Of a DNA stretch of 64,000 nt, positions 11,879 through 24,167 are shown one piece after another; positions within the stretch are counted from its first letter, which is position 1; each line of letters begins with the position of its first letter. The translations under genes were made by a program, and so were the position numbers. Below the pieces are notes generated by a model that saw only the letters and a list, made by a program, of their open reading frames with translations, did not search any database and was not told the DNA's origin. The DNA comes from Durusdinium trenchii (Eukaryota > Sar > Dinophyceae > Suessiales > Symbiodiniaceae). The DNA lies in contig CAXAMN010021112.1 in the NCBI GenBank assembly GCA_963970005.1, positions 733,213-797,212 of the forward strand, given 5' to 3'.

Positions 11879-12047
11879 CTCCGCCCCATTGATGGCCGAT
11901 CCATTGCAATCAACGCATTTTTCTCCATCGCGTCCAAGGCACTTGTTTTGGAAATTGTAGAGGTACTGACACTGGGGGTTTCCCTGCTCCAGCAAGGACT
12001 CGGTGCGCGGACAGCGGTTTCGCTCATAGCGGGCGATGTAGAATTCT
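11879..12047 (-). CDS. Cys-containing exon of unknown function (169 nt)
   Basis: Both splice sites are good: a pyrimidine-rich CTTCCCTACACC run before TGCCAG, and donor GCGGAG|GTTCGT. The frame begins EFYIARYERNRCP and continues GNPQCQYLYNFQNKCLGRDG and EKCVDCNGSAINGAE. Five cysteines in about 40 residues suggest a secreted or zinc-binding module, but no named family fits. One of the most convincing host exons in the left half. Confidence 0.6.
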
Positions 12048-12191
12048 CTGGCAGATTGGTGTAGGGAAGCACAGGGTGGATCTTGAGGTCCATCTGCTGA
12101 AAACACCAGGAACTGGTGACCTGAAACAAGCTGTGCAACCACCAGAAGCTGGCGGAAGAGATACATGCCAGTGGTCTGGTCACCTCATCTA

Positions 12192-12268
12192 CCAGGACCT
12201 TCCAACGGGTATTTTTGGGACACCCCTTAACCCTGGGGTATGAATAAACAGCCCTTGGAGGGTCGTAG
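12192..12268. mobile_element. Short TIR element, family 2, diverged
   Basis: CCAGGACCTTCCAACGGG ... CCCTTGGAGGGTCGTAG; half copies also near 48880-48914 and 60515-60560. Confidence 0.45.
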
Positions 12269-12689
12269 CTACCAGCACCCTCACGACCCGGGGTCACCAC
12301 CATAAGCCACGACCTTGGGTGACCTCCGCCACCCATTTCGGAGACCTGGTGGTATGCAATCGAAGAAACGGGTGGTTTGGGTTCGCATCTGCAGATTTGA
12401 GCAACAAACGGTCCAAAAGGATGGCGTTTGGACCGATCATAGCCGTCTGATGGCCACCCTATAGGGAGCGCAGCATGCTCCACGGAGCAGACTTGGACCG
12501 CTCAACGGCAGCAGATCCCTGCCACGAACCCCGAGGCACCCGGCCAAACCACCAACTTCCTTGCACTGCCCCTGGTTCGTGTACAACCTTTTGATCTTGT
12601 CCTAGCCAGCGCTTGGCCACCAACCCAAAGCAAGTCCATTTTTGCGGTGCTTGCAGTGTTGGGCGCCCTTCAGCTTGGAGCAGATCATA

Positions 12690-12770
12690 CCCTAGAAGTC
12701 TAAAGACTGTACTTTTCCTTAGTGAAGTAAAGGAAACTCCTTTTCAGGTCCCCTAGTCAAACCCTTCTTC
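12690..12770 (+). mobile_element. Degenerate family 1 element
   Basis: CCCTAGAAGTCTAAAGACTG and GTGAAGTAAAGGAAACTCC are recognisable; the right terminal repeat is eroded. Confidence 0.5.
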
Positions 12771-13613
12771 TTGTGGTGATCATACAGTAAATGGGTGGAT
12801 TTCTTGAGGCGCCCAACTGCGGGGGCTCAAGTTGGGTATATGAGGGACCAACCAGGGTTTCTGGGTCTATGGTATTTGGTCTTTGGAACATGTTGGAACC
12901 ACTGGTTACCAGCTTTTGTGGTTTCCTGGATCCCCTGGGATTTATGCTTTCCAGATGTTGTCCCATCTTCCCATGAGCGCCTGAGCCGAGTCGACGTCTA
13001 CGTGTCTACCGGACTTGATGACACTCCATCGGCATGCTACAAGATCCTACGTCAGCTACGTACCTGTGGTTTTAAAACATGTTTAACGTGAGATCCTAGA
13101 CTGAGGTCACAAACAGAGACTCCAAATAGGTCACGGAAGGTCCTGCAGGGGTGTCCTTGGAGTTCTGAAAAAGATCATGTAAACTTATGAGTTCTTCTGA
13201 GCTTCGTCCAAAAGAGTTGACCCAACTTTCCCCATCCTGGATCCCCAGGATTACATGACTCATGACCCAAGTCGTGGGCATGTTTTTCAGGAAGGAGAGT
13301 CTCTCCCGAAGGAGTGCCATTTCTGGTTAAGGACTGAAGCGGGGTCAACTGTGGCAGAGGTGATGTCGCCCGCAAATCCTCCACTGTTTGCTTGATCAAA
13401 CATCGAAATTCTGCTGGTAGAACTTACCCCAGCTGGTATGTACTACCCTCCAGAACATCCATATAAAGGTTCAGAGACCTTCCCAAATAGCATTTGCCTT
13501 CCCAAAAACAAGAAATCAACCTCCAATCGTCCATTTGCCACGACACACCGTACATGTGTGATCAGCGGTGCCAGGGGTGCCAGAGTTTCACTGAGACAAC
13601 CTCAACACACTCA

Positions 13614-13698
13614 CCAGGACCCTCCAAGAGGTGTCTATATATAGCCTCTTAGAGGTGATTTGGGGTGTCCAAACACCACCGAACTCGGAAGGTCCTGG
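13614..13698. mobile_element. Short TIR element, family 2 (85 bp)
   Basis: CCAGGACCCTCCAAGAGGTG at the left and GGAAGGTCCTGG at the right are inverted; the centre holds the palindromic CCTCTTAGAGG. Related copies: 40702-40778 and 12192-12268. Confidence 0.6.
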
Positions 13699-14013
13699 CA
13701 GAGATAACGCCCATCACGTGGAGGTTTTTCAAGTGCGGAACGCGTGAGACTCCAGACGTGGCCGTGGTGCCGATCTTCCCCCCACGGTGACCGGAAGATT
13801 CGGTGCGACGTGACTGAAAGAAATCCCGTCACCAATGTGCCCCTCAAAAAGGAAAAAAGGATAGCTTTGGCAGGTAAACTGGTCTAGACATCTGCTAGAA
13901 ACCTGTCAGCTCATCCAAGATGGAAATGTCAGCTCATGAGCTCATGGAGGTCCAAAATGGTTCAATCTCTCAGCTCCTGCGCCGCGTCACCACCGTCACC
14001 ACCGTCGCCCCGC

Positions 14014-14046
14014 CTCCATGTTACCCGCCAACTCGTTGGTGTTGAT
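14014..14046 (-). CDS. 33-nt micro-exon
   Basis: Encodes INTNELAGNME between CCGCCAG|ATC and GAG|GCGGGG (GC donor). Same length and phase as the coiled-coil micro-exons but less Ala/Lys-rich. Confidence 0.48.
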
Positions 14047-14769
14047 CTGGCGGTTTGCTGGTTTGCTGGCTGTAACCATAGGGAGGAATTTAGATGCGGG
14101 GTGGCACAAGCACTGAGCCTACTGGCACAAATATCACAAAAATCCCTGCCCATGCTCAGACCGTGCCGTGTTGGAAAGGCTATGGCTATGGCATTCTCCC
14201 TACTGAAGAAATCTGCAGCATCAATGGCTGAAATCGAACCTTGAAATCTATACTGTCGGATACACCCGCCACGATCCCCCGAAATCGGACCAGTTCTTTC
14301 GAAACCAAAAAGGCCTCCAAAGGCACCCGAGAATTAGCACCCCTGGGCCAAGAAATAGCCCAGTCCACGCTTTTCATCTGGTGTCCAATCTCCAAAGTGT
14401 CGCCATGAAATCATCCGGCGACCAGCCTATCGTGGGCCATTTCTACGGTCTTGAATCAGGTCAAACCATCAGACAGTGAGCTCTCGGCGATGGATGAGAT
14501 CTTCCTTTTTTCGAGTGCCTTTGTCGGGGCCATGGATCTGAGACGGAAGATGTTCAACGAGACCACCGGCCCGGGGGGGGCGAAACAGCAGGGCAACCAA
14601 ACCTCGGAAAAAGTGCAACCTTTTGCACCCAGCCTGATCTTTGGACTTTGGATCTCTCTTCACGCGCTTTGGGTTTTTTTGGCCATATTTGTTTGGCCAT
14701 TTTTTGTTGTAACCGCGCGTGTCCGACCGTCAGCGGCAGCTGCACGCATCTGGCTCGGCGGATCGCCGC

Positions 14770-14817
14770 CTCGTTGGCGATCTCTTGCGCCAGCGGCTGA
14801 GCATCACCACAGCATTC
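14770..14817 (-). CDS. 48-nt micro-exon
   Basis: Encodes ECCGDAQPLAQEIANE between GGCTGCAG|GAA and GAG|GCGGCG (GC donor). The AQPLAQEIANE part resembles the 11-residue units elsewhere. Confidence 0.48.
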
Positions 14818-15212
14818 CTGCAGCCGCATTCGAGAAGTTTCGTGTGTGGCACCTGTGCGATGTGAGATCAAAGGAGGCAGCTCAAAAAGAGGTTCAGCTG
14901 GGTTCGTTGGACGTTAGACCCACAAACTGGAGATTGAACCAGAAGTTCTAGTACTTGTGCGAACTCGGTTCTTCTCATACCTCCTATCTTGGGTCTATCC
15001 TATTACCAGTAACAGTGGATGATAAAGGCCGTTCTCTAAAATAGTGATAATCGTTTACCAACTGAGAGGTAATACGACAGACTCCCATCATCTGCATACT
15101 GCATGATATGTGCAAGGATATTTCACCAACAAACATGCCCCTCCCAACCTCGGCCCCCTCTTGCTGCCGTGTGGATCCCCCCTTCGCTTGCTCGCGCCCT
15201 CCGGTTCCGCAC

Positions 15213-15276
15213 CGGTGGCCACCGGGGGCTCCCCGCCAGAAGCAATTTCAAGTCGCCCGCGATGCCGTTCAGCACC
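15213..15276 (-). CDS. Exon resembling the 10.1-kb exon
   Basis: VLNGIAGDLKLLLAGSP follows CCCCTACAG|G; the donor is possibly CCACCG|GTGCGG. It shares the 12-base string GCGGGCGACTTG and the A-G-D-L...L-A-G pattern with 10072-10127. Confidence 0.4.
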
Positions 15277-15954
15277 CTGTAGGGGCGCGCCGCGCAAGAG
15301 CGGCGTCGCGTCGAGCGGTCGCACGTGCGAGACACGGGTCGCAGAATCGTCGAGGTGGGGAGGAAAAAACAAATGCAAGGCCACTGAAGATGGCAAGGAC
15401 ACCAGGTGTCATTTGGATGTTGTTTTTTCCTCCTCAAGAGCAGGAAGCCTTAGGGTTGAGGGAAGAGGGCACTGGCACGAACAGAACCAGTGTTTCTTGG
15501 GTGGCCCAAGATGATTGGGTCTTTGCAAATGGAAAAGTGCAGTATTTGATACGTCCCGTTCGCTACCTGTTGTCTACAGCTTCACAACGGCTGAGGGACT
15601 GATCTGTCCCCACTCAAGCCCTAGCAGCGAACGGTTGCCGGTCATCGGTCATCGACCTTCGACGGCGACGAGTCCAAAAGCCACCGGCGACCTGACCCAG
15701 TCTCTATGTCCAACGGGGTTGGGGATGGTAAACGACGGTGAATCCTCCGAATGCCAATATCATCAATAAAAACATATAAAAACCCATACAATGCCATCAT
15801 ATCCCAGCCAACCCAGTCTGATCTACCTGCTTACTCTACCCGGTTCTACCCTCTAAAACCTCGAGGACGCGACACTTCTCAGTTCGGCTGCACACCGGGC
15901 ACCCCGAGGAACACAGCGATGGAACAGAAGGACCGTCAACGACTGGTCCGACTT

Positions 15955-16165
15955 CAAGGACGGGACCTCTAAGTACTGAAGGTGTACCTATGGGTCCTCT
16001 AAGTACTTAGGAACTGAAAGAACATGGGACCTCTAAGTGACCTATGGGACCATAGTCCCATAGGTACCTATGAAGGACGCTCTAAGGTCCTATAGCACTT
16101 AGACGACAACGTACAGTCTCTTAGGACCTCATGTGACCATGACGAGACCATATAGTACTTATCGA
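15955..16165. repeat. Degenerate internally repetitive tract
   Basis: Variants of GGACCTCTAAGTACTT and CCTATGGGACC repeat in both orientations (for example CCATAGTCCCATAGG), giving hairpin potential. No coding signal. Confidence 0.6.
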
Positions 16166-16500
16166 CGGGGCGGAGTCGAGTCCCCGCCCGTGGCCATCCG
16201 CGTCTGAGAGACGACGCCAGGTCGGTGGTGACTCATGTCCACTCCACGGTCCACCGAAGCAACCGGTTCGAGCCGGAGGGGCTGGATCAACACGGTGTAG
16301 GTGCCCACCTGCGCGCAAAACGGTGGAACCGGGGTGGAGCTTCGGGACCGTTGGACGTTGACGTTGCACCATGTCGTCCCTGCCAGGGCGAAGGAGGCGA
16401 GATCGGTGGGGTGGGCCGATAGGTGAGGACATAAAGAGAAGTAGTATCCAGGGCGACCAAACAAGGAGTGTTTCAACCCAAGGATTATTACCACTATATA

Positions 16501-16603
16501 CTCTGGAAGTCCAAAGACTATATTTTGACCGGATGAAGTAAAGGAAGTTCCCTCTCAGGTCCCCTAGTCAGACCATTCTTTTTATAGTCTTTGACTCACA
16601 GGG
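16501..16603 (+). mobile_element. Short TIR element, family 1
   Basis: CTCTGGAAGTCCAAAGACTA ... ATAGTCTTTGACTCACAGGG. Same interior subtype as the copy at 49155. ACTATAT-like bases flank both ends, possibly a target duplication. Confidence 0.75.
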
Positions 16604-17109
16604 ACTATATCATTACTACCACTACTACTCGGACCGAGTCGATATTTCTGTGCCGGACAAAGTCGAGGTCCAGACACACAGACGAAGGTCCAGGCACCCA
16701 CGAAGGTCCGAAGCTCAACAGAAACTCTCGGGTTTTTTTCTTTTTTTTTCGCTTCCCGGCGCAGGACTGATCTCGCCAGCACTGGATCTCTAGGCGGAGC
16801 TGATGAGGGGGAGGGTGCCAGCAATGCGTTACACCCCAAAATCAGAAGAAAATAAGAAGAAGGAGAAGAATCCCGGTATTTTGGCCATCAGAGTTTAGGA
16901 CCGAACCAACGTAGCAGTTGGTTCAGGGGGGCCGGTTCGGGGCCGGGTCGCCTCTCGTTTTACGGACATGGCGGAGTCCCAGTATGTCCATGTGGGGGTG
17001 TATTTGAAGCCCACCCAGTGAGTGAGTCTTTGGGGCATCCCAACAAAGTTCAGCATCCAACTTGACTGGAACTTCCCTGGAACTTCCTGGATGACCCCCA
17101 TCTTTGCAC

Positions 17110-17148
17110 CTTGCCACCCATCGTCAAGTTGCCGGCATCCTTCACCAC
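17110..17148 (-). CDS. 39-nt exon
   Basis: Encodes VVKDAGNLTMGGK between GAACTTCAG|GTG and AAG|GTGCAA. Phase 0. No family recognised. Confidence 0.48.
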
Positions 17149-17596
17149 CTGAAGTTCGCGGATGCCCCGGCACCGGGAGGTCGGACCGGAGCACCGGGGG
17201 GCGGGAGGTGGGCGGGAGGTCGGCGTGGTTGGGGCATGAGATTGGGCGAAGAAGAACCTGAAACGGCTCCTTCCACGATCCGAACAACATCGAAGGGAAA
17301 AAAACCATCGACGAATCAAGATGAATCGTCGGTGTCCCCAGTCGATGTGCCGCACCGATCCGGATGCGAAGGCTGCTCCCAAAAACGGCCTGACCGTCAG
17401 GGGGGTGCTAAGGTGCGAAGACTTCTTCGCTCTAGATGGGTTTCGGCGGCCCAGGAAGGTCCCAAGCTGAGCCTGCAAAGCGCTTAAGACCTAAGCTGCC
17501 TAAGCCCCCTTGAAAAAGAGAGAGCGTGCGGCGTGCGATCGCTCCGTATGAGGCTCGTCTTTGACCTCCCCCATCCCCGGCCTGGCCAGGCACGAC

Positions 17597-17623
17597 CTGG
17601 GCATAGCGATACCAAGCTGCGGC
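17597..17623 (-). CDS. Candidate 27-nt exon
   Basis: Encodes AAAWYRYAQ between GCGGCCAG|GCC and CAG|GTCGTG. Very short, so support is limited. Confidence 0.3.
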
Positions 17624-17828
17624 CTGGCCGCTGAGAGGACCGCAAGAAGACCGAACCATGACGATCGCCGGGGGTTCGGTGCGTTGCGTGCCTGAGCTGG
17701 TCACGAAGTCAAACACATAAACAAGAAGATTCAAAGCCGCAAAAATTGGAAGATTCAAAGCCTGCGCACTCGTCGGAGTGGCCGAGAAAAACGGATATGG
17801 ATGGAAAATCAAACACCCAATTGTTCAG

Positions 17829-17978
17829 TCAGGCAAAACAGTCTTCTGAACGAACTGCCATGTACATCCATGTTCCTGGAAGGGATGTTGTGTCGGCGAA
17901 CCAGGAAGATCTCTTCCAATCCGCTGAATCGCGCACATCGAAGCCAGAAGACCCATCTGTCAGACCTCTCAGGGCGTC
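17829..17978 (-). CDS. Putative terminal exon with stop (49 aa)
   Basis: Acceptor GACGGCAG|GAC; exactly 50 codons including TGA. It begins DALRGLTDGSSGFDVRDSAD and ends with GTWMYMAVRSEDCFA. The composition is protein-like; function unknown. If correct it is the 3' end of a minus-strand gene extending right. Confidence 0.45.
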   Translation of the reverse strand, partial: DALRGLTDGSSGFDVRDSADWKRSSWFADTTSLPGTWMYMAVRSEDCFA

Positions 17979-18715
17979 CTGCCGTCGAACCGGTTCACCC
18001 CCGTGGAGGAAGGATCCAACCTGATCCCACCGCACCGACCACGGACTCGCCACAGATGCTGAACGGCGTGGGGGGTTCTGCGGTCGGATCGGTCCACGAA
18101 CCGGGGTGGTTCGGCCGAACTCCGCCGACCGACGCGCCACAGAACCCGGTGCCATTGAAGAGCGGCGTCGGGAAACCAAATCGGGATCGAAGTGAAAGAG
18201 TCCTTTTTGGACTGCATGCTGCGACAGGCATTGCAAATGGACCTGCTTTTGGGGCCACGCGTGGCCTTGCGAGTAACGCTAGGAAAGGCCAACACCGACA
18301 CCTTCCATGCCGTCGTGGGTGACGTAAGGTGGGTTCCCCGAACCTGCAGCTTCCCTACCAGCATTCCTCCAACCTAGTACAAGTAGCGTCCTTGCTACTA
18401 GTAGTAATGGCCTCCACCCTAAGAGCGATGGCCTCCAACCCAATGTTAAAGCAAGATAAAGCAAGTACTTTCGTTTCCCAATGGAACGCAGCCATGTCCA
18501 CGATGGCGCGAAGTCAGTGAGTTGGAGGGTGGAGCCCTTTCATTGGATGATGGGTCGTCCGTGATCCATCCCCCCAAAAAGAAAGCCAGTCATGGCACTT
18601 GGTAGAGAATCAGGGAATCACCCCATTTTCGAAGCTTCCAGCCCCAGCCCTCCTGGCCCCGATACCGCGGTGTCCGGGACCCCCCGGCTGGAGCCAGCGT
18701 CGTGGCCCACAGGAC

Positions 18716-18796
18716 CTGGACCGAGCCGGACGAGCGAGGCGTCGGCGTCGCAAAGAGCCGGAAAGAGTGAGAAAAAACGGCTCCGGTTCTCTTCTT
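18716..18796 (-). CDS. 81-nt exon of unknown function
   Basis: A strong acceptor (pyrimidine-rich ACCTTCTTCCTTGCAG|AAG) and donor CAG|GTCCTG enclose 27 phase-0 codons starting KKRTGAVFSHSFRLFATPTP. The frame stays open past the donor. Confidence 0.45.
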
Positions 18797-18842
18797 CTGC
18801 AAGGAAGAAGGTCTTTTAGGATGGAGGTCTCTGGATTGTGGA

Positions 18843-19009
18843 GAAGCGGATCAGTTCTTGCATCAGTTCGGGTTTGGGTGGAGAAGGTCTTTTTCGGATT
18901 AAAGGTGAAAAAAGACATCCTCCGTCCAAGGTCCTCGATTCGGAGAGTTCCATGAACGGCTTTTCGACCACTGGGCATCAAAGCAAACGAGGCCATCCAC
19001 TTACAACGT
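18843..19009 (-). CDS. Exon of unknown function, left end unresolved
   Basis: The acceptor is GTGCTCCTCCACAG. The frame reads RCKWMASFALMPSGRKAVHG, then TLRIEDLGRRMSFFTFNPKK. I could not identify the donor; the left end is approximate. The product is not recognised. Confidence 0.38.
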
Positions 19010-22000
19010 CTGTGGAGGAGCACTGATATTATATCTACATCGTACAAGTCAAGAACCTCGTCCTGTTCATCAAGACGGAACGGGCCTAATAAACAGGACC
19101 CGTATTTTTGGGGCCTGTGTGCCAGTAAAGAGACTCCAGACTCCTTCTGAAGGAAGAAAAGAAGACACCACTTGGGTACCTACCTGCGGTTCCATGTCAA
19201 AGTTGCTTTGAGTTCCATCCAGAGTGGATGTGAACAAGGGGCACCCGTCACCCAACTCCATGGGACTTATGGTATTCATGCTGTTCTTGGGCTTTTGGGT
19301 ATACAGTCCCAGGCCATCCAGTTATGACGATAGCTGGTAACCAGTGGTTCCAGTTCGACTAGACTAAAACCATATAGACTAGACTAATCCCTGGTTCCTT
19401 ACTACTCGTGGCTACCTGGGATCCACTGGGAATAGTGCAAACAGCTGGGATCCCCAGCTGCTGCGAACGCAATGCGAGCCATGGCGTCGTAAACCGGTCG
19501 TCACTGCTGCGAGCCCAAACTCTCGTGCTGCTGCGGGCAGAAGTGTTATTGCTTCTTCAGGGGCGCTTGGAATGCAAACGCCCCAAGAGTTGTATCATCC
19601 AAAATCATCCCCCAAGTAGACGATGTTTCAGACATATACTACTTGCACTGAACAAAGTGCCTGCAAACTAGAATGACTCTGGCCTGTCAAGTAACTGCAG
19701 AATGGCTTGCTACTGCCCAAAGGCCGCGACAACACCGGAAAGCACCGGAAACCAGGCACTTCGCAGGCGACGCAGTTTCTCAACTCGCATGGTTGATTGA
19801 TCTTTGGTTGATGCTTTCATCAGCAAGAGACCTGCCATTAGCGCAGAGGAGCAGTGGGCATTGGTTGTTCAACCAACATACCCACGTCTCGGAGTAGCAT
19901 TGTCAACTACCAACCATCCAGCTGGAATTTGAGCAAAGGATTGTCCAAATGAGAAACACCACCATGGATGGTCGCCGCTAGATGTCCAGGGTGGCAAACA
20001 TCTTTGGTCACTAGTCAAACCTCCATTCCTCAACAGTGGCCATGACAGCGAGATTCTGCAGGATTGTGGAGACGTTTTGAGCTTGGATGACTATTTTCCT
20101 TTCCTTTCCTTTTTCCTTTCCTTGGTTCTTTCTTTGGCAGCGTCAAATGGAAATCCGTGTCGCCTAATTTCGAGATAAGACCTGGGCACAGCTCTTTGGG
20201 CCAAAGAAGTGTCTCATGGAGTGCTCATCACGAAAGTAGTTAGTTAGCCAAAATTGGTGGCTTAATCATGTTTAATCTGCGTTCTTTTGTTTTTGATGCT
20301 AGGTGAGATCTCTGTTGTGGGCTAGTTTCCAAAGCGGAACGCTCTTGCAAACATGAGGATACAATTGTATACATGTTCTTGGAGGGAATCAAGAAGTGCC
20401 AGCTGGACAGTGCTATTGAAATCGCCCGAGGATCTCTTTTCCGGTTGCCCCAGACGAGGCACTCGACCTAAATCTGCATGACCTTCTTGGTTGAGATCGT
20501 ACTACATTCTCAGAGTTGGTGGCCTACCACCGGATGTTCTCATCATAGGAAACCAAACATACCAATGGCCGAAGCAACTGGAGGACATGATCAGCATCTC
20601 CATGGTAGATTCATGTTGGGTTAGCCAGGGAGACGCATATTTTAGACCCATCGAAGTTTGTTTAGATTTACGCAGGAGTGTATCTTGGCGTCTCGCCTTC
20701 AGCCTGGCTTTTTCGGTTGGGAAGTCTGACCCTCACTCGTGCAGTCAGTGCAGTTTTTCACGGGTTTCTTCGAAACAAATCATCGAGACACGGTGGGGGA
20801 AATACTCTGGGTCGATTTGGAGTCCCAACAAGGAAAGTGCTCAGTGGTCCAAACACACCCATCTACTGTGGTCCAATCTGACCCATGACGATCCCGCCCG
20901 GGATCTCCAAAAAGAAAACAGGTCTGGCATGCACGGTCTCACCCCTGAAGCGGATTCAGCTCGTGGAGCAAAGCCTCTTAGGGTCCAGGAGCCCTCCACC
21001 TGCACCAAGGAGCCTTTCCTGGAGCCCCCTGGAGCCCACTTCACCCTGACTTCAGAGGTGCTCTCTTGGGTGTCCACTACCCAAGTTTTGTGGGCCCTGT
21101 CATACGCCCAAAAGGATCCAATCTTGGTGGGATTTGTGAGCCTTTCTTGAAGACCGATAGAATCTGATAGATTCTGACCCTTTCACGTCCAATCAGTCAA
21201 ATCCTCGAGCTTGCACCTACCATAGCGGCCAGTCGCGGCATCTTCGTATCGCGGACGAACAGCTCAGTAGGTCAAAATGAGATCCTGGGCACAGAGATGG
21301 GGTCTGCCAGTGGATTCAAGGAATCTTGGTAAGTGTAGCTTCATGCTTTGCGTCCCCTTATCCAACCCAGAACAACCGAGATGTTGACCCTGAACCAAAA
21401 CTTGAACTTTGCTCTCTGGTCTTGTGATAGATTCCCAACACCGGTTTGAACGAATCCCACGGCTTGAACGAGGAATTCGACGGAAATCCGACGTCCCAAT
21501 GTCCTGAACTCGTGCTGAGATCCTGGATGAAGCATGGACAATGTGCCTGTCACCTTCCACAGTGTCCTTTGGTCGGTTACAACAAGTAGACCGGAGAAAA
21601 GACCAATTGGCGTTGACCAATCCCACCGATCACCCCACCGACCGACACGGTCCTTTGGGGCGGGGGGCCGGCACGAAACCCTCCGAGGGACGGTGGTCCC
21701 AGCCGCACAACGCCACCCGACCCCCTCAGGCTCAGGAGTGTTCACCAGCGCAAGCGTCCACAGCATCACATGTTCATGGCACAAATGTGATGGGCATCAT
21801 TTGTTGGGTGCCTACACGCAACAGCTGTCTGTGCGGCCTGGGCTACTCAGCTACTCTTGAAAGGCAACTTGGATGCGGGCACCGCCAAGCCAAACCCATC
21901 AGACATCAGTACAGAACTTGTCATAACGTGTCCAATGCCGAGGCTCGGCCGATCTAGCTTGTCAAGAAAAGAACATCACCCCTACCCTTGTCAAGGGAGT

Positions 22001-22239
22001 AGAAAAACATGAACATGACTTTTACACCAATGTATCACCACCAGACCAGGCCATTTGGGGCACCTGCCATCTCTTCATTGCTGAAAGGGCTGGAGAGGTC
22101 ACCGGTCGTGTCGGGTCATGCCCGGCAGTCATGCCTGGCAGTCATGCCTGGGTGGCTTCAGGTTCCGCAGGAAGGGTGGTGCCCTACCGTAATCTACTGG
22201 TTTTTTAGGAATCCACAGGTTGAGTTTCCGGAAATCCAC
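19010..22239. other. Spacer with no secure gene
   Basis: The longest frame is a 219-codon plus-strand one at 20491-21150 with no recognisable domain and simple chance-like composition. A repeat related to 9052 and 11418 (GTGGATGTGA) occurs near 19205. Confidence 0.45.
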
Positions 22240-22560
22240 ACTTTAAGCGATGTGTGTGTGTGTGTGCGTCCTGAAATGTCAAGGGCTGTGTGGTGTGGAT
22301 GGTGTGGTTGATGTTCTGTCTTGTCGTGATATGTAACTATTTTCAAACTGTCTGCTGTTGTTTCTTTTTGTCCTGGTGTGCTGTCAAGTCATCCGTGTCT
22401 GTGTGTGTTGTGGTTGTTATGTTTGGTGTTGCCATTGTGTTATCTTTGTCTGTTGTCTGTTGACCGTTGTCGTCTTTGTTGTGGTGCATTGCGTGGTAGT
22501 ATGTGTGCTGTGCCTGGCGTTGCCTTGTTGTGTGTGTGTGTGAACCCCCTGGAGTCACAG
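22240..22560. repeat. GT-rich low-complexity tract
   Basis: TGTGTG runs and TGTTGT-rich sequence on the plus strand. It gives spurious Cys/Val-rich frames. Confidence 0.8.
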
Positions 22561-23402
22561 GGATTCCTTTGAATTTATAGATCGCAACATGCGTGCTCCA
22601 GGAAGTACTTGCTTTGATTTTTAGCAGGGGGCAATCCCACAATGCAGTTGATTGCCCAACGAAGAGGGCTGCAATTGTGGCTGATATCGCTTTCCAGACG
22701 TATATACCTGTTTCTTTTTGAACTGTTGCTCAAGCTGTGACCCCACTTTTCAGTAAAGAGCTAATGCACTCCGCAGTTGTGAGCGAACGTCAGCCTGTCG
22801 CGAAGGGTCTCGTTCAAAACTTTCCAGTTCGTGGACTTTGGAGGCCTGATGGAGGATACAGATTCATTTGGTTGGACTCCACTCCGTTTTCTTTCAAGTT
22901 TCAACTTACCTGGACTCTTAGGTTTTCACTTAGGTTGGCGTGTGGCAAACCGCACTCGTGTCAGTATGCATTTCCTAAGTGTGTCAATGTTTGTTGTCTG
23001 TTGTCGCGTTTGTCGCGTTTTGTCAAGTCGGGACACTGACGGGATACTGGTGGCACACTGCTGTCGGGCCAGGCGGGACGTGTTATGCTTTCGTTTTCTA
23101 TTTCTGTTGTCATACTGTATGTGTGGCTGCGTCGAGTCACTGTGAATGCTGTGTGTTGTCTTTCTGTCATTGGACTGGTCAGGTCACGGTTCGTGGTGCA
23201 TGGTCTACAATCTACCTACTCTCCAAGTCAACGAAGTGAATCGCACCACCTGTTTGGTGCAAAATGGGTCTTCCAGGAGCCTGGACGGTCCACTTCGCCA
23301 TGTCGCATCCAAGTCGTGCCATAGGGCCCATGGGGTCAAACTGTTTGTCAAAAACATAGACTCTGATCTTGCATATCTTACATAGATATATACATATATA
23401 TA

Positions 23403-23508
23403 TCTGGGAGTCAAAGACCACAAAAAGAATGGTCTGACGAACGGGGACATGAGTTCGGGAACTTCCTTTACTCCAGCCAGTCAAAATATAGTCTTTGGAC
23501 TTCTAGGG
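23403..23508 (-). mobile_element. Short TIR element, family 1, reverse orientation
   Basis: Reads CTGGGAGTCAAAGACC at the left and AGTCTTTGGACTTCTAGGG at the right: the family 1 sequence on the minus strand, again within a TA-rich tract. Confidence 0.74.
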
Positions 23509-23689
23509 TATATATAATTGTTATATGGGAATGGTGAATCCCCCAAAAGGGTCACTGGCTTGTAGATGAGTTCGAACATGGATGGCCCAACTCACTACAG
23601 TCGTGTTTCGACCATGGCACCTACGAAAGGTATAACGCTGTCTATGTGACATGAAAGCCGTCGCTCGGTCCCAACATCTTTATCTGGCC

Positions 23690-23775
23690 ACAAGAAGAAC
23701 AATGGGATTGGTGTTCTTATTGAGCTGCTTTTGCGAAAAACGAGGCTTTCACAACAATAACATGAGATCTGACTG
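23690..23775. repeat. Direct repeat, first copy
   Basis: ATGGGATTGGTGTTCTTATT ... GAGCTGCTTTTGCG recurs at 23964-24055 with about 85% identity by eye. The two copies are 275 bp apart. Confidence 0.7.
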
Positions 23776-23963
23776 TGTCTGGCACAGAGATCTCTGCAGT
23801 GATTAAACATTTGGTCGCAGCAAGGAAAGCTCCCGCGCCGACGTCTTGAGCACAGGCTCGACCAAACACGCGGAATCCGGCCGAGCATCGGTCGACAGAT
23901 ATGAGCGCGTGCCTGTGAATCAAAAAAACACGCTTGCTCACTCACGGGTCTGGGCAAGGTGTG

Positions 23964-24055
23964 GTCACACAACCAAAAGAAGAACCATGGGATTGGTGTT
24001 CCTATTGAGCTGCTTTTGTGAAAAAAAACAACGCTTTGACAACATCAACATATTG
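23964..24055. repeat. Direct repeat, second copy
   Basis: ATGGGATTGGTGTTCCTATT ... GAGCTGCTTTTGTG. Duplicate of 23690-23775, next to the 3' end of the RING gene. Confidence 0.7.
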
Positions 24056-24167
24056 TCTCGAGGGCGTGCTACAAACACCTCATCCAGCCCTTCGCACATC
24101 TGTGGTTACGCGACCTGGTGGGGTCGAGTCCGCGGCGAAAACACAGCCATGCACACGGAGGTGGTGC

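Larger units (their letters stand above)
12270..14013. other. Non-coding spacer
   Basis: Holds the degenerate family 1 element and one family 2 element. A minus-strand frame at 13096-13320 looks partly protein-like but has no convincing splice sites. Confidence 0.45.

Noticed and set aside
20491-21150. 219-codon plus-strand frame
   Set aside because: No recognisable domain, no supporting splice context, and opposite to the strand of all convincing exons. Could be real, but the support is too weak to call.
22230-22560. Cys/Val-rich frames in the GT-rich tract
   Set aside because: Simple-sequence artefact; no splice sites or domain.
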